Assembly (NCBI RefSeq): GCF_001411475.1
Contig: NZ_LLWH01000160.1
Coordinates: 1 to 44,217, forward strand
Direction of reading: 5' to 3'
Length of the DNA: 44,217 nucleotides
Source of the DNA: Pseudomonas endophytica
GTDB taxonomy: Bacteria; Pseudomonadota; Gammaproteobacteria; Pseudomonadales; Pseudomonadaceae
The translations under genes and the position numbers were made by a program. Below the pieces are notes generated by a model that did not search any database, was not told where the DNA came from, and saw only the letters and a program-made list of their open reading frames with translations. Positions 7,012 to 15,247 of the stretch are shown piece by piece (the stretch's first letter is position 1; the number at the start of each line of letters is the position of its first letter).

Positions 7012-7523
7012 TGGAAGAGCAATGGAAGCAGATCAGTAATTGGCCGCACTACGCGGTGAGCAACTGTGGTCGGATCAAGAGGCTGACTACGGTGAAAAGC
7101 GGCATAGCTGGAGCCATTCTTTCCCAGTTTCTTGTCTGCGGCTATCCGTCGGTGAACTTCACTGATACTGGTCGTCGCAAGTCTGTTCGAGTGCATCGTC
7201 TCGTAGCGGAAGCCTTTCTGCCAAGGCCGAAAGGTACGACAGAGGTAAATCACATCGACGCCACTCGCTCGAACAATCAAGTGTCCAACCTTGAGTGGGT
7301 CAGCGCATCAGGCAACCGCAAGCATGGCTATGACCATGGGGCGAACGACGCGAAAGGTGAGCGCAATGGACACTCGAAACTAACCGAGCAAGGTGTGCGC
7401 GAGATCCGCTCCAGAGTCCCGCTTACAAGGTCAGCCCAAGCTGAGCTGGCTACGAAATACGGCATCTCAGTAGCAACTGTCATGGATGTAGCTGCTAAGC
7501 GAACCTGGAAGCACGTCGAATGA
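7011..7523 (+). CDS. NUMOD4/HNH homing endonuclease
   Basis: A 170-residue protein from a GTG start that overlaps the previous stop, with GAGGG seven bases upstream; a longer in-frame start at 6981 would overlap the metallopeptidase more. Residues 5-45 are a NUMOD4 DNA-binding motif ('WKQISNWPHYAVSNCGRIKRL'). Residues 61-105 are an HNH_3 nuclease ('VHRLVAEAF', 'EVNHIDATRSNNQVSNLEWVS'). Residues 124-166 are a helix-turn-helix ('KLTEQGVREIRS...ELATKYGISVATVMDV'). Such free-standing enzymes cut phage genomes that lack them and spread by repair. Flanking duplicated codons show its insertion into the metallopeptidase gene. Confidence 0.88.
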   Translation: MEEQWKQISNWPHYAVSNCGRIKRLTTVKSGIAGAILSQFLVCGYPSVNFTDTGRRKSVRVHRLVAEAFLPRPKGTTEVNHIDATRSNNQVSNLEWVSASGNRKHGYDHGANDAKGERNGHSKLTEQGVREIRSRVPLTRSAQAELATKYGISVATVMDVAAKRTWKHVE

Positions 7524-7578
7524 CTTTAAATTGAACATTGCGAGGGCCTGCGGAACCTGTCTGCTCAGATCGGCCTGA
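7522..7578 (+). pseudogene. Relic of the original metallopeptidase 3' end
   Basis: Translation in the metallopeptidase frame gives NDFKLNIARACGTCLLRSA then TGA. The last 14 codons match the present end of the metallopeptidase (IASACGTCLLRAV), but nearly every codon differs by a synonymous change. It has no start or ribosome site. The best reading is the displaced end of the gene that the HNH element entered. Confidence 0.7.
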
Positions 7579-7609
7579 TTATTGACAGGCTCTAGACGGA
7601 TGAGAATTT

Positions 7610-8086
7610 ATGGCAGTCCTGAAAAATGAGGTGAAGAGCTTCATCGTTCAGGCGCTGGCGTGCTTTGACACACCGTCCCAGGTGGTTGAAGCCGTCAAGA
7701 ACGAATACGGGGTTGTGGTAAGTCGCCAACAGGTCGAGACGCACGACCCAACTAAGTCGGCTGGGAAGGGCCTTGCGGTGAAGTGGCAGACCCTGTTCCA
7801 CGATACCCGCAAGCGTTTCCGCGAAGAGACGGCTGAGATCCCGATTGCGAACCGAGCTTACCGTTTGCGTGGCTTGGGTCGTATGGCGGAGAAGGCTGAG
7901 AGCATGCGCAACCTAGCGCTGACGGCTCAGCTTTACGAGCAAGCCGCTAAAGAAGTGGGCGACGTATACGTAAACCGCCGAATTGAACCTGAGAAACCTC
8001 TTGGCTCCCAAGCGGACCAGCAGCACGCCGTTGCTGAGTACACCTTGGAGCCAGATGAGAATGTCCCGACTACCCCGTACCTATGA
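7610..8086 (+). CDS. Terminase small subunit (DUF2280)
   Basis: A 158-residue protein of the DUF2280 family, the usual gene directly before the large terminase in this phage group. Recognisable blocks are 'EVKSFIVQALACFDTPSQVVEAVKNEYG' (a helix-turn-helix for binding the packaging site) and 'SRQQVETHDPTK', followed by the helical 'FRE..AEIPIANRAYRLRGLGRMAEKA' oligomerisation region. It recognises phage DNA and feeds it to the motor encoded by the next gene, whose start overlaps its end by 26 bases in another frame. Confidence 0.85.
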   Translation: MAVLKNEVKSFIVQALACFDTPSQVVEAVKNEYGVVVSRQQVETHDPTKSAGKGLAVKWQTLFHDTRKRFREETAEIPIANRAYRLRGLGRMAEKAESMRNLALTAQLYEQAAKEVGDVYVNRRIEPEKPLGSQADQQHAVAEYTLEPDENVPTTPYL

Positions 8087-9383
8087 CCCGCCGGTAAAGC
8101 TGACGCCCAAGCAGGCGAACATTTACGTGTGGGGTTTTCAGCCGGAAGCCCGCTTTCGTGACGCGGTGTGCGGTCGTCGATTTGGCAAAACCTTCTTGGG
8201 TAAAGCCGAAATGCGCCGCGCTGCTCGTCTCGCTGCTGAGTGGGGCGTGAGCGTAGAGGATGAAATCTGGTACGGCGCCCCGACCTTCAAACAGGCCAAG
8301 CGCGTGTTCTGGCGGCGTCTGAAGCAGGCTATTCCAGAGGCATGGCGTGCACACCGTCCCAATGAGACGGAATGCTCAATCACGCTGAAGTCTGGCCACG
8401 TCATGCGCGTGGTTGGGCTTGATAACTACGACAACTTGCGCGGCTCCGGCCTGTTCTTTGTTCTGGTGGATGAATGGGCGGACTGCCCATGGGAAGCGTG
8501 GGAGGAAGTACTGCGCCCGATGCTCTCGACCTGCCAGTACACAATACCAAGCGGAGAGTCTCGTAAGGGCGGCCACGCGTTGCGAATTGGCACACCAAAG
8601 GGCTTCAACCACTGCTACGACACGTATCAGGACGGGCGGCCCGGCCACGAACCTGACCACAAGAGCTGGCTCTACACTTCGCTCGATGGCGGTAACGTCC
8701 CGGCAGAGGAACTGGACGCTGCCCGGCGCAAGATGGACCCGCGCACGTTCCGCCAAGAGTACGAAGCCAGCTTTGAGAACTACGCAGGTGTCGTTTACTA
8801 CACGTTTAATCGTGATGAATGCCGGACCTCCGAGAGAATCAAGCCAGGCGAAGCGCTGCACATCGGCATGGACTTCAACGTCATGAAGATGAGCGCCGTG
8901 GTCTATGTGGTGCGCGATGGGTTGCCGCTGGCGCTGGATGAGTTTCACGCCGTGCGAGACACGCCGGAAATGATCGAGAAGATTAAGGCTCGGTTCCCGG
9001 GTCACACCGTTGCTGTTTACCCGGATGCCAGCGGCCAGAACACCAGCAGCAAGAATGCCAGTGAGTCCGACCTTTCGTTGCTGAAAAAGGCCGGATTTAC
9101 CGTGGTAGTTGACTCCACAAACCCGGGCGTTAAAGACCGCGTGAATGCTGTTAACGCAATGCTGCTGAACACCTACGGTGAGCGCCGCCTAAAGGTAAAT
9201 ATCGACCAGTGCCCACAGCTCACCTTGTGCCTGGAGCGGCAGACCTACACAGACAAAGGCGAGCCGGATAAAGACCCGAAAAAGGGTCATGACCACATGA
9301 ACGACGCTGCTGGTTACTTCATCGCCAAGCGTTATCCGATCAAAGCGATCGTAACCTCTATCAAAATGGGATACGCCCGATGA
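8061..9383 (+). CDS. Terminase large subunit
   Basis: A 440-residue ATPase/nuclease that pumps DNA into the capsid and cuts the concatemer. Walker A is CGRRFGKT (residues 37-44), Walker B LVDEW near 135-139, and the C-terminal nuclease carries Asp motifs in 'HIGMDFNVMKMSAVVYV', 'VYPDASG' and 'HDHMNDAAGYF'. The start at 8061 gives the family's usual opening 'MSRLPRTYDPPVKLT'; another ATG at 8055 is also possible, with GGAG only four bases away. It overlaps the portal gene by four bases (ATGA). Confidence 0.93.
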   Translation: MSRLPRTYDPPVKLTPKQANIYVWGFQPEARFRDAVCGRRFGKTFLGKAEMRRAARLAAEWGVSVEDEIWYGAPTFKQAKRVFWRRLKQAIPEAWRAHRPNETECSITLKSGHVMRVVGLDNYDNLRGSGLFFVLVDEWADCPWEAWEEVLRPMLSTCQYTIPSGESRKGGHALRIGTPKGFNHCYDTYQDGRPGHEPDHKSWLYTSLDGGNVPAEELDAARRKMDPRTFRQEYEASFENYAGVVYYTFNRDECRTSERIKPGEALHIGMDFNVMKMSAVVYVVRDGLPLALDEFHAVRDTPEMIEKIKARFPGHTVAVYPDASGQNTSSKNASESDLSLLKKAGFTVVVDSTNPGVKDRVNAVNAMLLNTYGERRLKVNIDQCPQLTLCLERQTYTDKGEPDKDPKKGHDHMNDAAGYFIAKRYPIKAIVTSIKMGYAR

Positions 9384-10768
9384 GCAACGACGTCTCCTTC
9401 AAGCGGGCGGAATACATTGAGGCATTAGGCCGATGGGAGACTGTGCGCGATGTCTGCGCTGGCCAACACCGGGTGGTGTCGCGGCTGCCGTATATCAATG
9501 CACACGACGAGTCGCCTGAAAACAAAGATCGGAACCGGGCCTACCGCGAGCGAGCAGTCTTCAAGAATGCCACCGGGCATACACGTAACGGATTGCTGGG
9601 TCTGGCTTATCACAAAGATCCAACCCTAACTGTGTCGAAGAAGCTTGAGTACTTGCAAGACAATGCAAACGGCTCAGGCGTTAGCATTTACCAGCACTCA
9701 CAAGGCACGCTGGAAAAGGTGCTTGAAGCTGGCCGTCACGGTCTGTATGTCGATTACCACCAGGACAAAGGCGCTGGTGGGCACGCTGTAATCCTCTCCT
9801 ACTGCGCAGAGGACATCATTAACTGGCGCACTGGGATGGTGAATGGTCACAGCGTGCTGACGCTGGTGGTTCTACGCGAGTCGCCGGAGATTCCGGACGG
9901 CTTCGGCTTCAAGACGGTTGAGCAGTACCGGGAGCTGGCGCTAGAGGATGACGGCTTTGTATGCAGGGTTTGGCGGCGCTCCGGGCCGGAAAATGGCGGC
10001 CCTTTGGCGGTCACTGAAGAGTTTAAGCCGGGCGGTGTGACTGGCCGCCTTAAAGAAATTCCGTTTACTTTTGTAGGCGCTCAGAACAACGACCCAACCA
10101 TCGACGAATCGCCACTTTACGACATCGCCATGATCAACCTAGGCCATTACCGCAACAGCGCTGACTACGAAGACAGCGTGTTCTGGTGTGGGCAGGCTCA
10201 GCCTTACATTTCGGGTCTTGATGAAAACTGGCGCGACCATATGCAGAAAAACGGCGTATATGTTGGCTCCAGAGCGCCGATGTTGCTGCCTGTCGGTGGG
10301 AATTTCGCTTACGCACAGCCATTGCCCAACACGCTGGTTAAAGAGGCCATGGCCGACAAGAACCAGATGATGATTGAGCTTGGCGCACGGATGGTTGTCG
10401 CGTCTCTGTCGACCAAGACTGCAACCGAGGCCCGCGGGGACCAGTCAGCGTCCACTTCGGTGTTGGCAGGCTGTGTCGCCAACGTTAGCGAGGCTTACAC
10501 CCGAGCAATCATGTGGTGCTGCACCTACATGGGCATAGCCGACAAGAAGGTCGGCTACCAGGTCAACCAAGAGTTTGTCGAGCTGACGGCTGACCCGCAG
10601 ATGATCACGGCGCTGGTTGGACTGTGGCAGAACGGCGGCTTTGCTAAAGCAGACCTGCGGGCATATTTGCGCAAGCTGGGTTTGATCGCACCAGAGCGCA
10701 CTGACCTTCAGATCGACAGTGAGCTGCAGGAGCAAACAGACGGCCTGGACTTAGACGACGAGGGTTAA
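9380..10768 (+). CDS. Portal protein (DUF4055)
   Basis: A 462-residue protein of the DUF4055 portal family: the dodecameric ring at the capsid vertex through which DNA enters and leaves. Visible family blocks are 'YRERAVFKNATGHTRNGLLGLAYHKDP' near residue 60, 'HYRNSADYEDSVFWCGQAQPYISG' near residue 265, and 'GARMV......KTATEARGDQSA' near residue 345. Its place between terminase and a Mu F-like protein is the expected one. Confidence 0.88.
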   Translation: MSNDVSFKRAEYIEALGRWETVRDVCAGQHRVVSRLPYINAHDESPENKDRNRAYRERAVFKNATGHTRNGLLGLAYHKDPTLTVSKKLEYLQDNANGSGVSIYQHSQGTLEKVLEAGRHGLYVDYHQDKGAGGHAVILSYCAEDIINWRTGMVNGHSVLTLVVLRESPEIPDGFGFKTVEQYRELALEDDGFVCRVWRRSGPENGGPLAVTEEFKPGGVTGRLKEIPFTFVGAQNNDPTIDESPLYDIAMINLGHYRNSADYEDSVFWCGQAQPYISGLDENWRDHMQKNGVYVGSRAPMLLPVGGNFAYAQPLPNTLVKEAMADKNQMMIELGARMVVASLSTKTATEARGDQSASTSVLAGCVANVSEAYTRAIMWCCTYMGIADKKVGYQVNQEFVELTADPQMITALVGLWQNGGFAKADLRAYLRKLGLIAPERTDLQIDSELQEQTDGLDLDDEG

Positions 10769-10772
10769 CCTG

Positions 10773-11861
10773 ATGGCGGCAAGTCAGTTGATACTGGATG
10801 CCACGATCCGGCATGCGGTGTTCCTCGAGAAGCTCAAAGCGGGAGAGGTGGGCAAGTTTGGTCCCTTTCTCAAGGAGATTGATCGCTCTATCCGCGAGCG
10901 GCTTACCCAGTCAGATCTCTCTGAGTACAACGTCAAACGGCTTGAAGCGTTGCTTAAAGAGGTCGATAGCCTGCTACTGAGCATCTTCGACCGCTACAGC
11001 GCTCAGTTGAACCTTGATCTGATCGACATTGCCAATTACGAGGCAGAGTTTGAAGCGCTAAGCCTCACCCGATCTGCCCCGGCCGGAGTGTCGTTTGATG
11101 CAGCAATGCCGACGGTTACGGCTATCAGGGCTGCCGTACTCACGAATCCTCTCAGCGTGCGCGGCATCGGCGGGGGAAAGCTGCTTAAGGCGTTTATCAA
11201 AGGTTGGACGGTTGCCGAGCGTGACCGCGTTAACGGTGTGATCCGGCAGGGTTTCTTCGAAGGGCAGACCAACTTCGAGATTATCCGCAATATTCGTGGC
11301 ACCAAGGCTGCGGGATACAAAGACGGCATCTTGGCTACGACCAGCCGCAATGCTAGTACGATTGTGCACACGGCGATTCAGCATGTGTCGTCACAAGCTC
11401 GCATGGAAGTTGCCAAGGCCAACACGGATGTTGTGCAAGAGATCCAGATGGTGGCCACGCTCGATAGCAAGACAAGCCAGCTATGCCGCTCGATGGACAA
11501 GCGCAAGTTTCCTGTGGATTCAGGCCCAAGGCCGCCATTTCACCCCAATTGCCGCACCACATTCATTCTGCTGACCAGGTTGAGCGAGACTTTCACCCAA
11601 GGTGCGACACGGGCTTCGGTGGGTGATGACGGGCCGAAGCAGGTCAGCGCAAGCCTCGATTACTACCACTGGTTGCAACAGCAGCCTGCAGCATTCCAAG
11701 ACGTGGCCATCGGGCCTGTCCGGGCCAAGCTCTTCCGCGAGGGCGGTTTGAGCGTGGAGCGCTTCGCTGAGCTACAGCTTGACCGCAACTTTACGCCGCT
11801 GACGCTAGTACAGATGAAAGGTCTGGAGCCGCTGGCATTCGAACGAGCAGGGATCAACTAA
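10773..11861 (+). CDS. Minor head protein (Mu F-like)
   Basis: A 362-residue head-morphogenesis protein. The C-terminal 'LDSKTSQLCRSMDKRKFPVDSGPRPPFHPNCRTTFI' is the diagnostic Mu gpF/SPP1 gp7 motif, with Cys/His ligands that suggest metal binding. The N-terminal two thirds are helical. These proteins associate with the portal and are carried inside the capsid in a few copies. It is followed by two hairpins before the scaffold gene. Confidence 0.88.
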   Translation: MAASQLILDATIRHAVFLEKLKAGEVGKFGPFLKEIDRSIRERLTQSDLSEYNVKRLEALLKEVDSLLLSIFDRYSAQLNLDLIDIANYEAEFEALSLTRSAPAGVSFDAAMPTVTAIRAAVLTNPLSVRGIGGGKLLKAFIKGWTVAERDRVNGVIRQGFFEGQTNFEIIRNIRGTKAAGYKDGILATTSRNASTIVHTAIQHVSSQARMEVAKANTDVVQEIQMVATLDSKTSQLCRSMDKRKFPVDSGPRPPFHPNCRTTFILLTRLSETFTQGATRASVGDDGPKQVSASLDYYHWLQQQPAAFQDVAIGPVRAKLFREGGLSVERFAELQLDRNFTPLTLVQMKGLEPLAFERAGIN

Positions 11862-11864
11862 TCC

Positions 11865-11898
11865 GCGCCACGAAACGGTAACTACGAAAACGTGGCGC
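11865..11898. repeat. Inverted repeat after the minor head gene
   Basis: Perfect eight-base arms GCGCCACG (11865-11872) and CGTGGCGC (11891-11898) around an 18-base loop. No T-run follows, so it is a possible RNA-processing or stabilising hairpin and not a terminator by itself. Confidence 0.5.
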
Positions 11899-11908
11899 GC
11901 ACATTTCC

Positions 11909-11934
11909 AGCCTCGGCAAAGCCGGGGCTTTTTT
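11909..11934 (+). terminator. Intrinsic terminator inside the head operon
   Basis: Nine-base stem AGCCTCGGC / GCCGGGGCT with one wobble pair, AAA loop and six T. It stands between the minor head gene and the scaffold gene, which should be co-transcribed. Confidence 0.75.
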
Positions 11935-11977
11935 ACGCCTGCAAAGCGGGCAAACCAAACCTAAGGGGTGCATCAAC

Positions 11978-12706
11978 GTGGCAGAAGAAAACGAAATCGA
12001 CCTGGAAAACCCGGCAATCAAGGCCGCTATCGCGACTGCCGTTGAAACATCCGTTTCAGGCTTGAAAACCAAGAACGCCGAGCTGCTGGGCAAGCTTAAA
12101 GATACCTCTGGCAAGCTGACTCAGTTTGAAACCCAGTTCGAAGGCATCGACATTGAAGCCGTTAAAGGGCTGCTCAATCGTGCGGGCCAAGACGAAGAAA
12201 CCAAGCTGCTGACAGAGGGCAAGGTGGATGAAGTATTCAACCGCCGCACTGAGCGTCTTCGTGGCGACTACGACAAGCAGCTCAAGACCATCACTGAGCG
12301 CGCCGAGAAGGCTGAGTCCTTCGCTGCCAAGTTTCAGGGCAAAGTCCTAGGCGACTCGGTACGCGGCGCAGCTCTGAAAGCCGGTGCACTACCGGAAGCA
12401 ACAGACGACATCATCCTGCGCGCCAAAGGCGTGTTCACGCTAAACGAAGATGGCGAAGCCGTCGCCGTTGATGAGTCCGGCCAGACCATCCTCGGCAAAG
12501 ACGGCAAAACCCCACTGACTCCGCTCGAATGGGCTGAGTCGCTTCGTGAAACTGCTCCACACCTGTGGCCAAGGGCTTCAGGCACATTTGCCCCGGGCGG
12601 GGGTGGCGGCAAGGCTGCATTCAAGCGCTCCGAAATGACCTCCGAGCAGAAGCGCGACTTTCAGCGCAAGCACGGCCAAACCGCATATCTCGCATTGCCC
12701 AAGTAA
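11978..12706 (+). CDS. Head scaffolding protein
   Basis: A 242-residue protein with a GTG start behind AAGGGG. It is acidic and helical, with a coiled coil around residues 28-125, then 'VRGAALKAGALPEATDDIILRAK' and a Gly-rich linker 'FAPGGGGGKA' before a basic C-terminal tail. This composition and its place immediately before the major capsid gene are those of scaffolding proteins, which guide capsid assembly and then leave. The exact family was not identified beyond that. Confidence 0.72.
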   Translation: MAEENEIDLENPAIKAAIATAVETSVSGLKTKNAELLGKLKDTSGKLTQFETQFEGIDIEAVKGLLNRAGQDEETKLLTEGKVDEVFNRRTERLRGDYDKQLKTITERAEKAESFAAKFQGKVLGDSVRGAALKAGALPEATDDIILRAKGVFTLNEDGEAVAVDESGQTILGKDGKTPLTPLEWAESLRETAPHLWPRASGTFAPGGGGGKAAFKRSEMTSEQKRDFQRKHGQTAYLALPK

Positions 12707-12718
12707 GGGGATTGACCC

Positions 12719-13684
12719 ATGCCTACAACTGTTAACAGCGACCTGATCATCTACAACGATGAGGCGCAAACCGCATACCTGGAGCGTGTTCAGGACAACC
12801 TCGATGTGTTCAACGCATCATCCAATGGCGCGATGGTGCTCGATAACGAACTGATCGAAGGCGACTTCCGCAAGCGTGCGCTCTACAAGCTGAACGGCTC
12901 TCTTGAGCATCGCGACGTCAACTCCGAAGGCAAAGTAACCGCCAAGAAGATCGGTGCCGCTGAAGCCGTGGGCGTTAAGGCTCCGTGGAAATACGGCCCG
13001 TACCAGACAACTGAAGAGGCGTTTAAGCGCCGTGGTCGTCCGGTCGAGGAATTTTCCCAGATCGTTGGCGCCGACGTTGCCGATGCAACCCTTGAGGGTT
13101 TCATCCAATACGCCACTGCTGGCCTGCGCGCCGCTATCGGTTCCAACGCCGACATGGTGGTTGAGGCCAACATCGAAACCGACGGCAAAAAGACGCTGAC
13201 TCGCGGTATGCGCAAGTTTGGCGACAAGTTTGGCCGTATCGCATTGTGGGTTATGCACTCGTCTGCCTACTTCGACATTGTCGACGAGGCGATCACCAAC
13301 AAGATCTACGAAGAAGCGGGCGTTGTGATCTACGGCGGCCTGCCTGGCACCCTCGGCAAGCCTGTACTGGTGACCGACACCGCTCCGGCAGACGTGATCT
13401 TCGGCTTGCTGCCAAACGCTGTGACCATCACTGAGTCTCAGGCACCCGGCTTCCGTTCCTATGAAGTGAACGACGAAGAGAACTTGGGTATTGGCTACCG
13501 CGCAGAAGGCACCGTGAACATCGACGTGCTGGGCTATAGCTGGAAAGCCACCGCTGGCGGCGCCAACCCAACCCTGGCCGCTGTTGGCTCTGCCGCCAAC
13601 TGGATCAAGCACGCAGGCAGCAACAAGGTGACTGCTGGTGTGATGATTAAGCTGACTTCCACGCCTCCTGAAACCGGCGAGTAA
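12719..13684 (+). CDS. Major capsid protein
   Basis: A 321-residue protein following the scaffold gene by 12 bases. It shows the layout of phage coat proteins: an N-terminal segment ('QTAYLERVQDNLDVFN'), a helical domain ('AFKRRGRPVEEFSQIVGADVADATLEGFIQYATAGLRAAI'), 'IALWVMHSSAYFDIVDEAI' and 'GGLPGTLGKPVLVTD', seen in coat proteins of this phage group. It will be the most abundant late product. It shows strong codon bias consistent with high expression. Confidence 0.85.
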   Translation: MPTTVNSDLIIYNDEAQTAYLERVQDNLDVFNASSNGAMVLDNELIEGDFRKRALYKLNGSLEHRDVNSEGKVTAKKIGAAEAVGVKAPWKYGPYQTTEEAFKRRGRPVEEFSQIVGADVADATLEGFIQYATAGLRAAIGSNADMVVEANIETDGKKTLTRGMRKFGDKFGRIALWVMHSSAYFDIVDEAITNKIYEEAGVVIYGGLPGTLGKPVLVTDTAPADVIFGLLPNAVTITESQAPGFRSYEVNDEENLGIGYRAEGTVNIDVLGYSWKATAGGANPTLAAVGSAANWIKHAGSNKVTAGVMIKLTSTPPETGE

Positions 13685-13731
13685 GCCTCAGGATCAACGA
13701 GCGGCCAGAAATGGCCGCCTTGGAGAAACAC

Positions 13732-13887
13732 ATGGAACTGACTTACAGCAATCAGCTTCAGGGCTTTGACCCGGACAAACGCTATCGCAACCCTGAACAC
13801 TTCGACAAGCCCGAAGCTGGGGTGACCAGCGTATTGAAGGACTTCGAGCTGAAAACGATGCGGTTATCTTTTTGGTTGACGGTCTAA
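13732..13887 (+). pseudogene. N-terminal part of a frameshifted head-region gene
   Basis: Starts at ATG 13732 with a perfect ribosome site (GGAG six bases upstream) 47 bases after the capsid gene. It encodes MELTYSNQLQGFDPDKRYR and onward to about residue 40 in a natural composition, then ends in TAA after only 51 residues. The protein appears to continue in another frame (13872-14195). I treat the two as one broken gene, on the expectation that an intact relative has a single frame. Function unknown; the position suits a small head-completion or decoration protein. Confidence 0.55.
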
Positions 13888-14195
13888 AAGCGGGTGAAGT
13901 TGTGCGCCCAGAAACCGGCGAACTGGCAATCTGTTTGTTTGAGGCGTTTGAGAGCCTTCATGAGCATGTTGGCCAACTGACCATTGAGCGTAACGGCCTG
14001 GCAACCACAGCCGAAGAACTGCGCCAAGAGATTGAAGTCTTGAAGAAGGCTTCAACTGGCCCTGCGGGCCAAGATGGCGAAGTGAACGAAATCGCAGCAC
14101 TCAAGGCCAAGCTCGACGCCGCCAACGTTCAATATCGCGCCAACGCCTCAAAAGAAGCGCTGGAAAAGCTCGTTGCTGAGTTGCCTACAGCGTAA
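13872..14195 (+). pseudogene. C-terminal part of the same frameshifted head-region gene
   Basis: This frame is open from 13770 and reads ENDAVIFLVDGLKAGEVVRP across the point where the upstream frame degenerates. Its only early start is a TTG at 13872 with no ribosome site, so independent translation is unlikely. The product would be about 107 residues with a coiled coil ('GQLTIERNGLATTAEELRQEIEVLKKA') and a helical end. A one-base change near the GAAAAC run around 13850 would restore one frame. The site is not a canonical slippery heptamer. A real mutation, a sequencing error or an unusual recoding site all remain possible. Confidence 0.55.
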
Positions 14196-14256
14196 TAATG
14201 CGAGTCATCGGAGTCTGCGACTCTCGACCGTTAAACCCATTCCAGCGAGTTAATTC

Positions 14257-14760
14257 ATGACGCTAATCATTGAGGACGGCAGCGGCAAGCCTGACGCCGA
14301 AAGCTATGCGACGGCTGAGGATCTGGCTATGTACGCGACTAAGTTCGGCGTTGTCATTCCTGCGGGCGTAGCGGTACAGGAAGCATTGTTGCGCCGGGCT
14401 GCCTTGGCGATGGATGGCATGACGTGGAAAGGGCGCAAAACCAGAAGTGAACAAGCGTTGTCTTGGCCGCGCCGGGAAATCCATTTGGACGGCGAGAATA
14501 AGCCGCACAACTACCTCCCGGCGCGTATCCAGTATGGCCAGATGGCTCTGGCTGCTGAGATTCATCAGGACGATATCGACCCGGTAGAAAAGCGCAAAGG
14601 CGCAGTTGTCCGGGAGCGGGTTGAGGGCGCTGTAGATCGCGAATACGCAGCTATCCCTTCCACCAGCAACCGGCTGCTGCCAGCGGCGCCGGATCGGCCG
14701 AGCGCTACTCAGTTTGCTGACTATCTTCAGACGCGCGGGCTGTTTTCAATTCGCGTGTAG
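14257..14760 (+). CDS. Head-tail connector (DnaT-like family)
   Basis: A 167-residue protein. The opening 'MTLIIEDGSGKPDAESYATAEDLAMYATKFG' and 'RRAALAMDGMTWKGRKTRSEQALSWPR' are typical of the family often labelled 'DnaT-like ssDNA-binding protein' in phages. By position (after capsid, before head closure) it is better understood as the adaptor that docks under the portal. No DNA-binding function is evident from the sequence. Confidence 0.78.
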   Translation: MTLIIEDGSGKPDAESYATAEDLAMYATKFGVVIPAGVAVQEALLRRAALAMDGMTWKGRKTRSEQALSWPRREIHLDGENKPHNYLPARIQYGQMALAAEIHQDDIDPVEKRKGAVVRERVEGAVDREYAAIPSTSNRLLPAAPDRPSATQFADYLQTRGLFSIRV

Positions 14761-14774
14761 TGATGGGCATCCTT

Positions 14775-14803
14775 ATGACATCCGAATGAATAGGGGGTAT
14801 TAT
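14775..14803 (+). promoter_or_regulatory. Strong sigma-70 promoter of the alpha-CTD-like gene
   Basis: ATGACA (14775-14780; 5 of 6), a 17-base spacer and TATTAT (14798-14803; 5 of 6). This lets the downstream gene be expressed alone, also from a silent prophage. Confidence 0.7.
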
Positions 14804-14808
14804 CGCGG

Positions 14809-14824
14809 AGTTGCCGCGGCAACT
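14809..14824. promoter_or_regulatory. 16-base palindrome at the transcription start (candidate operator)
   Basis: AGTTGCCGCGGCAACT is a perfect palindrome beginning about six bases after the -10 box. It could be an operator for a dimeric regulator, or a hairpin at the 5' end of the mRNA. Confidence 0.55.
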
Positions 14825-14866
14825 TCCCCTATCTAACTCAGCCTGTGCGCAGGCCGGAGGTTCACT

Positions 14867-15229
14867 ATGAAGCCCGAATTTCGCATTCGAGAAGTAACGC
14901 GTTACGTCATTACTAAATATGATGACCGCGGTACTCATCCTGTAGCTCAAGTTGATAACCGAGAGTCTGCCGAGCAAATTGTTTCGGCCCTCGCCGCTCA
15001 AGCTGCGGGCAATTCCAGCGTTCTTAACACTCCTATTGACGACCTGAAGTTTTCTACAAGGACACGAAATAATTTGGTGGCCACCTGCGGATTTTCAACA
15101 GTGGGGGACTTGACCACAATTAATCAGGCTGCGCTTCTTGGCAAACATCGAGTCGGAGTGGAAACCTTGAGAGAGGTTCTCCAGTTTCTGAATGATCGAG
15201 GCATAGCTCATAACCTCGGAACACTGTAG
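14867..15229 (+). CDS. RNA polymerase alpha C-terminal-domain-like phage protein
   Basis: A 120-residue protein from ATG 14867 (CGGAGG nine bases upstream). Residues 55-113 resemble the helix-hairpin-helix alpha-CTD of bacterial RpoA: 'TPIDDLKFSTRTRNNLVATCGFSTVGDL' then 'RVGVETLREVLQFLNDRGI'. Aligned by eye to E. coli alpha, Arg65 matches R265, Asn68 N268, Gly97 G296 and Glu103 E302; C269 is Asn69, K298 is Glu99 and S299 is Thr100. Much of the DNA-contact face is thus kept but not all. Residues 1-50 are a separate small domain. It has its own promoter, palindrome and terminator inside the head operon. Likely a regulator or decoy of transcription; target unknown. Confidence 0.7.
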   Translation: MKPEFRIREVTRYVITKYDDRGTHPVAQVDNRESAEQIVSALAAQAAGNSSVLNTPIDDLKFSTRTRNNLVATCGFSTVGDLTTINQAALLGKHRVGVETLREVLQFLNDRGIAHNLGTL

Positions 15230-15247
15230 AGCCGCAAAAGGCTTGCA

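Noticed and set aside
11865..11898. Inverted repeat as a terminator
   Set aside because: The loop is long and no T-run follows; the true terminator is at 11909-11934.
12818..13612. Long minus-strand frame of 264 codons opposite the capsid gene
   Set aside because: It is the mirror of a highly expressed, codon-biased gene and has no ribosome site or family features.
13846..13858. GAAAAC as a programmed frameshift site in the gene after the capsid
   Set aside because: The phase does not fit X XXY YYZ for either tRNA; a plain mutation or sequence error is more likely.
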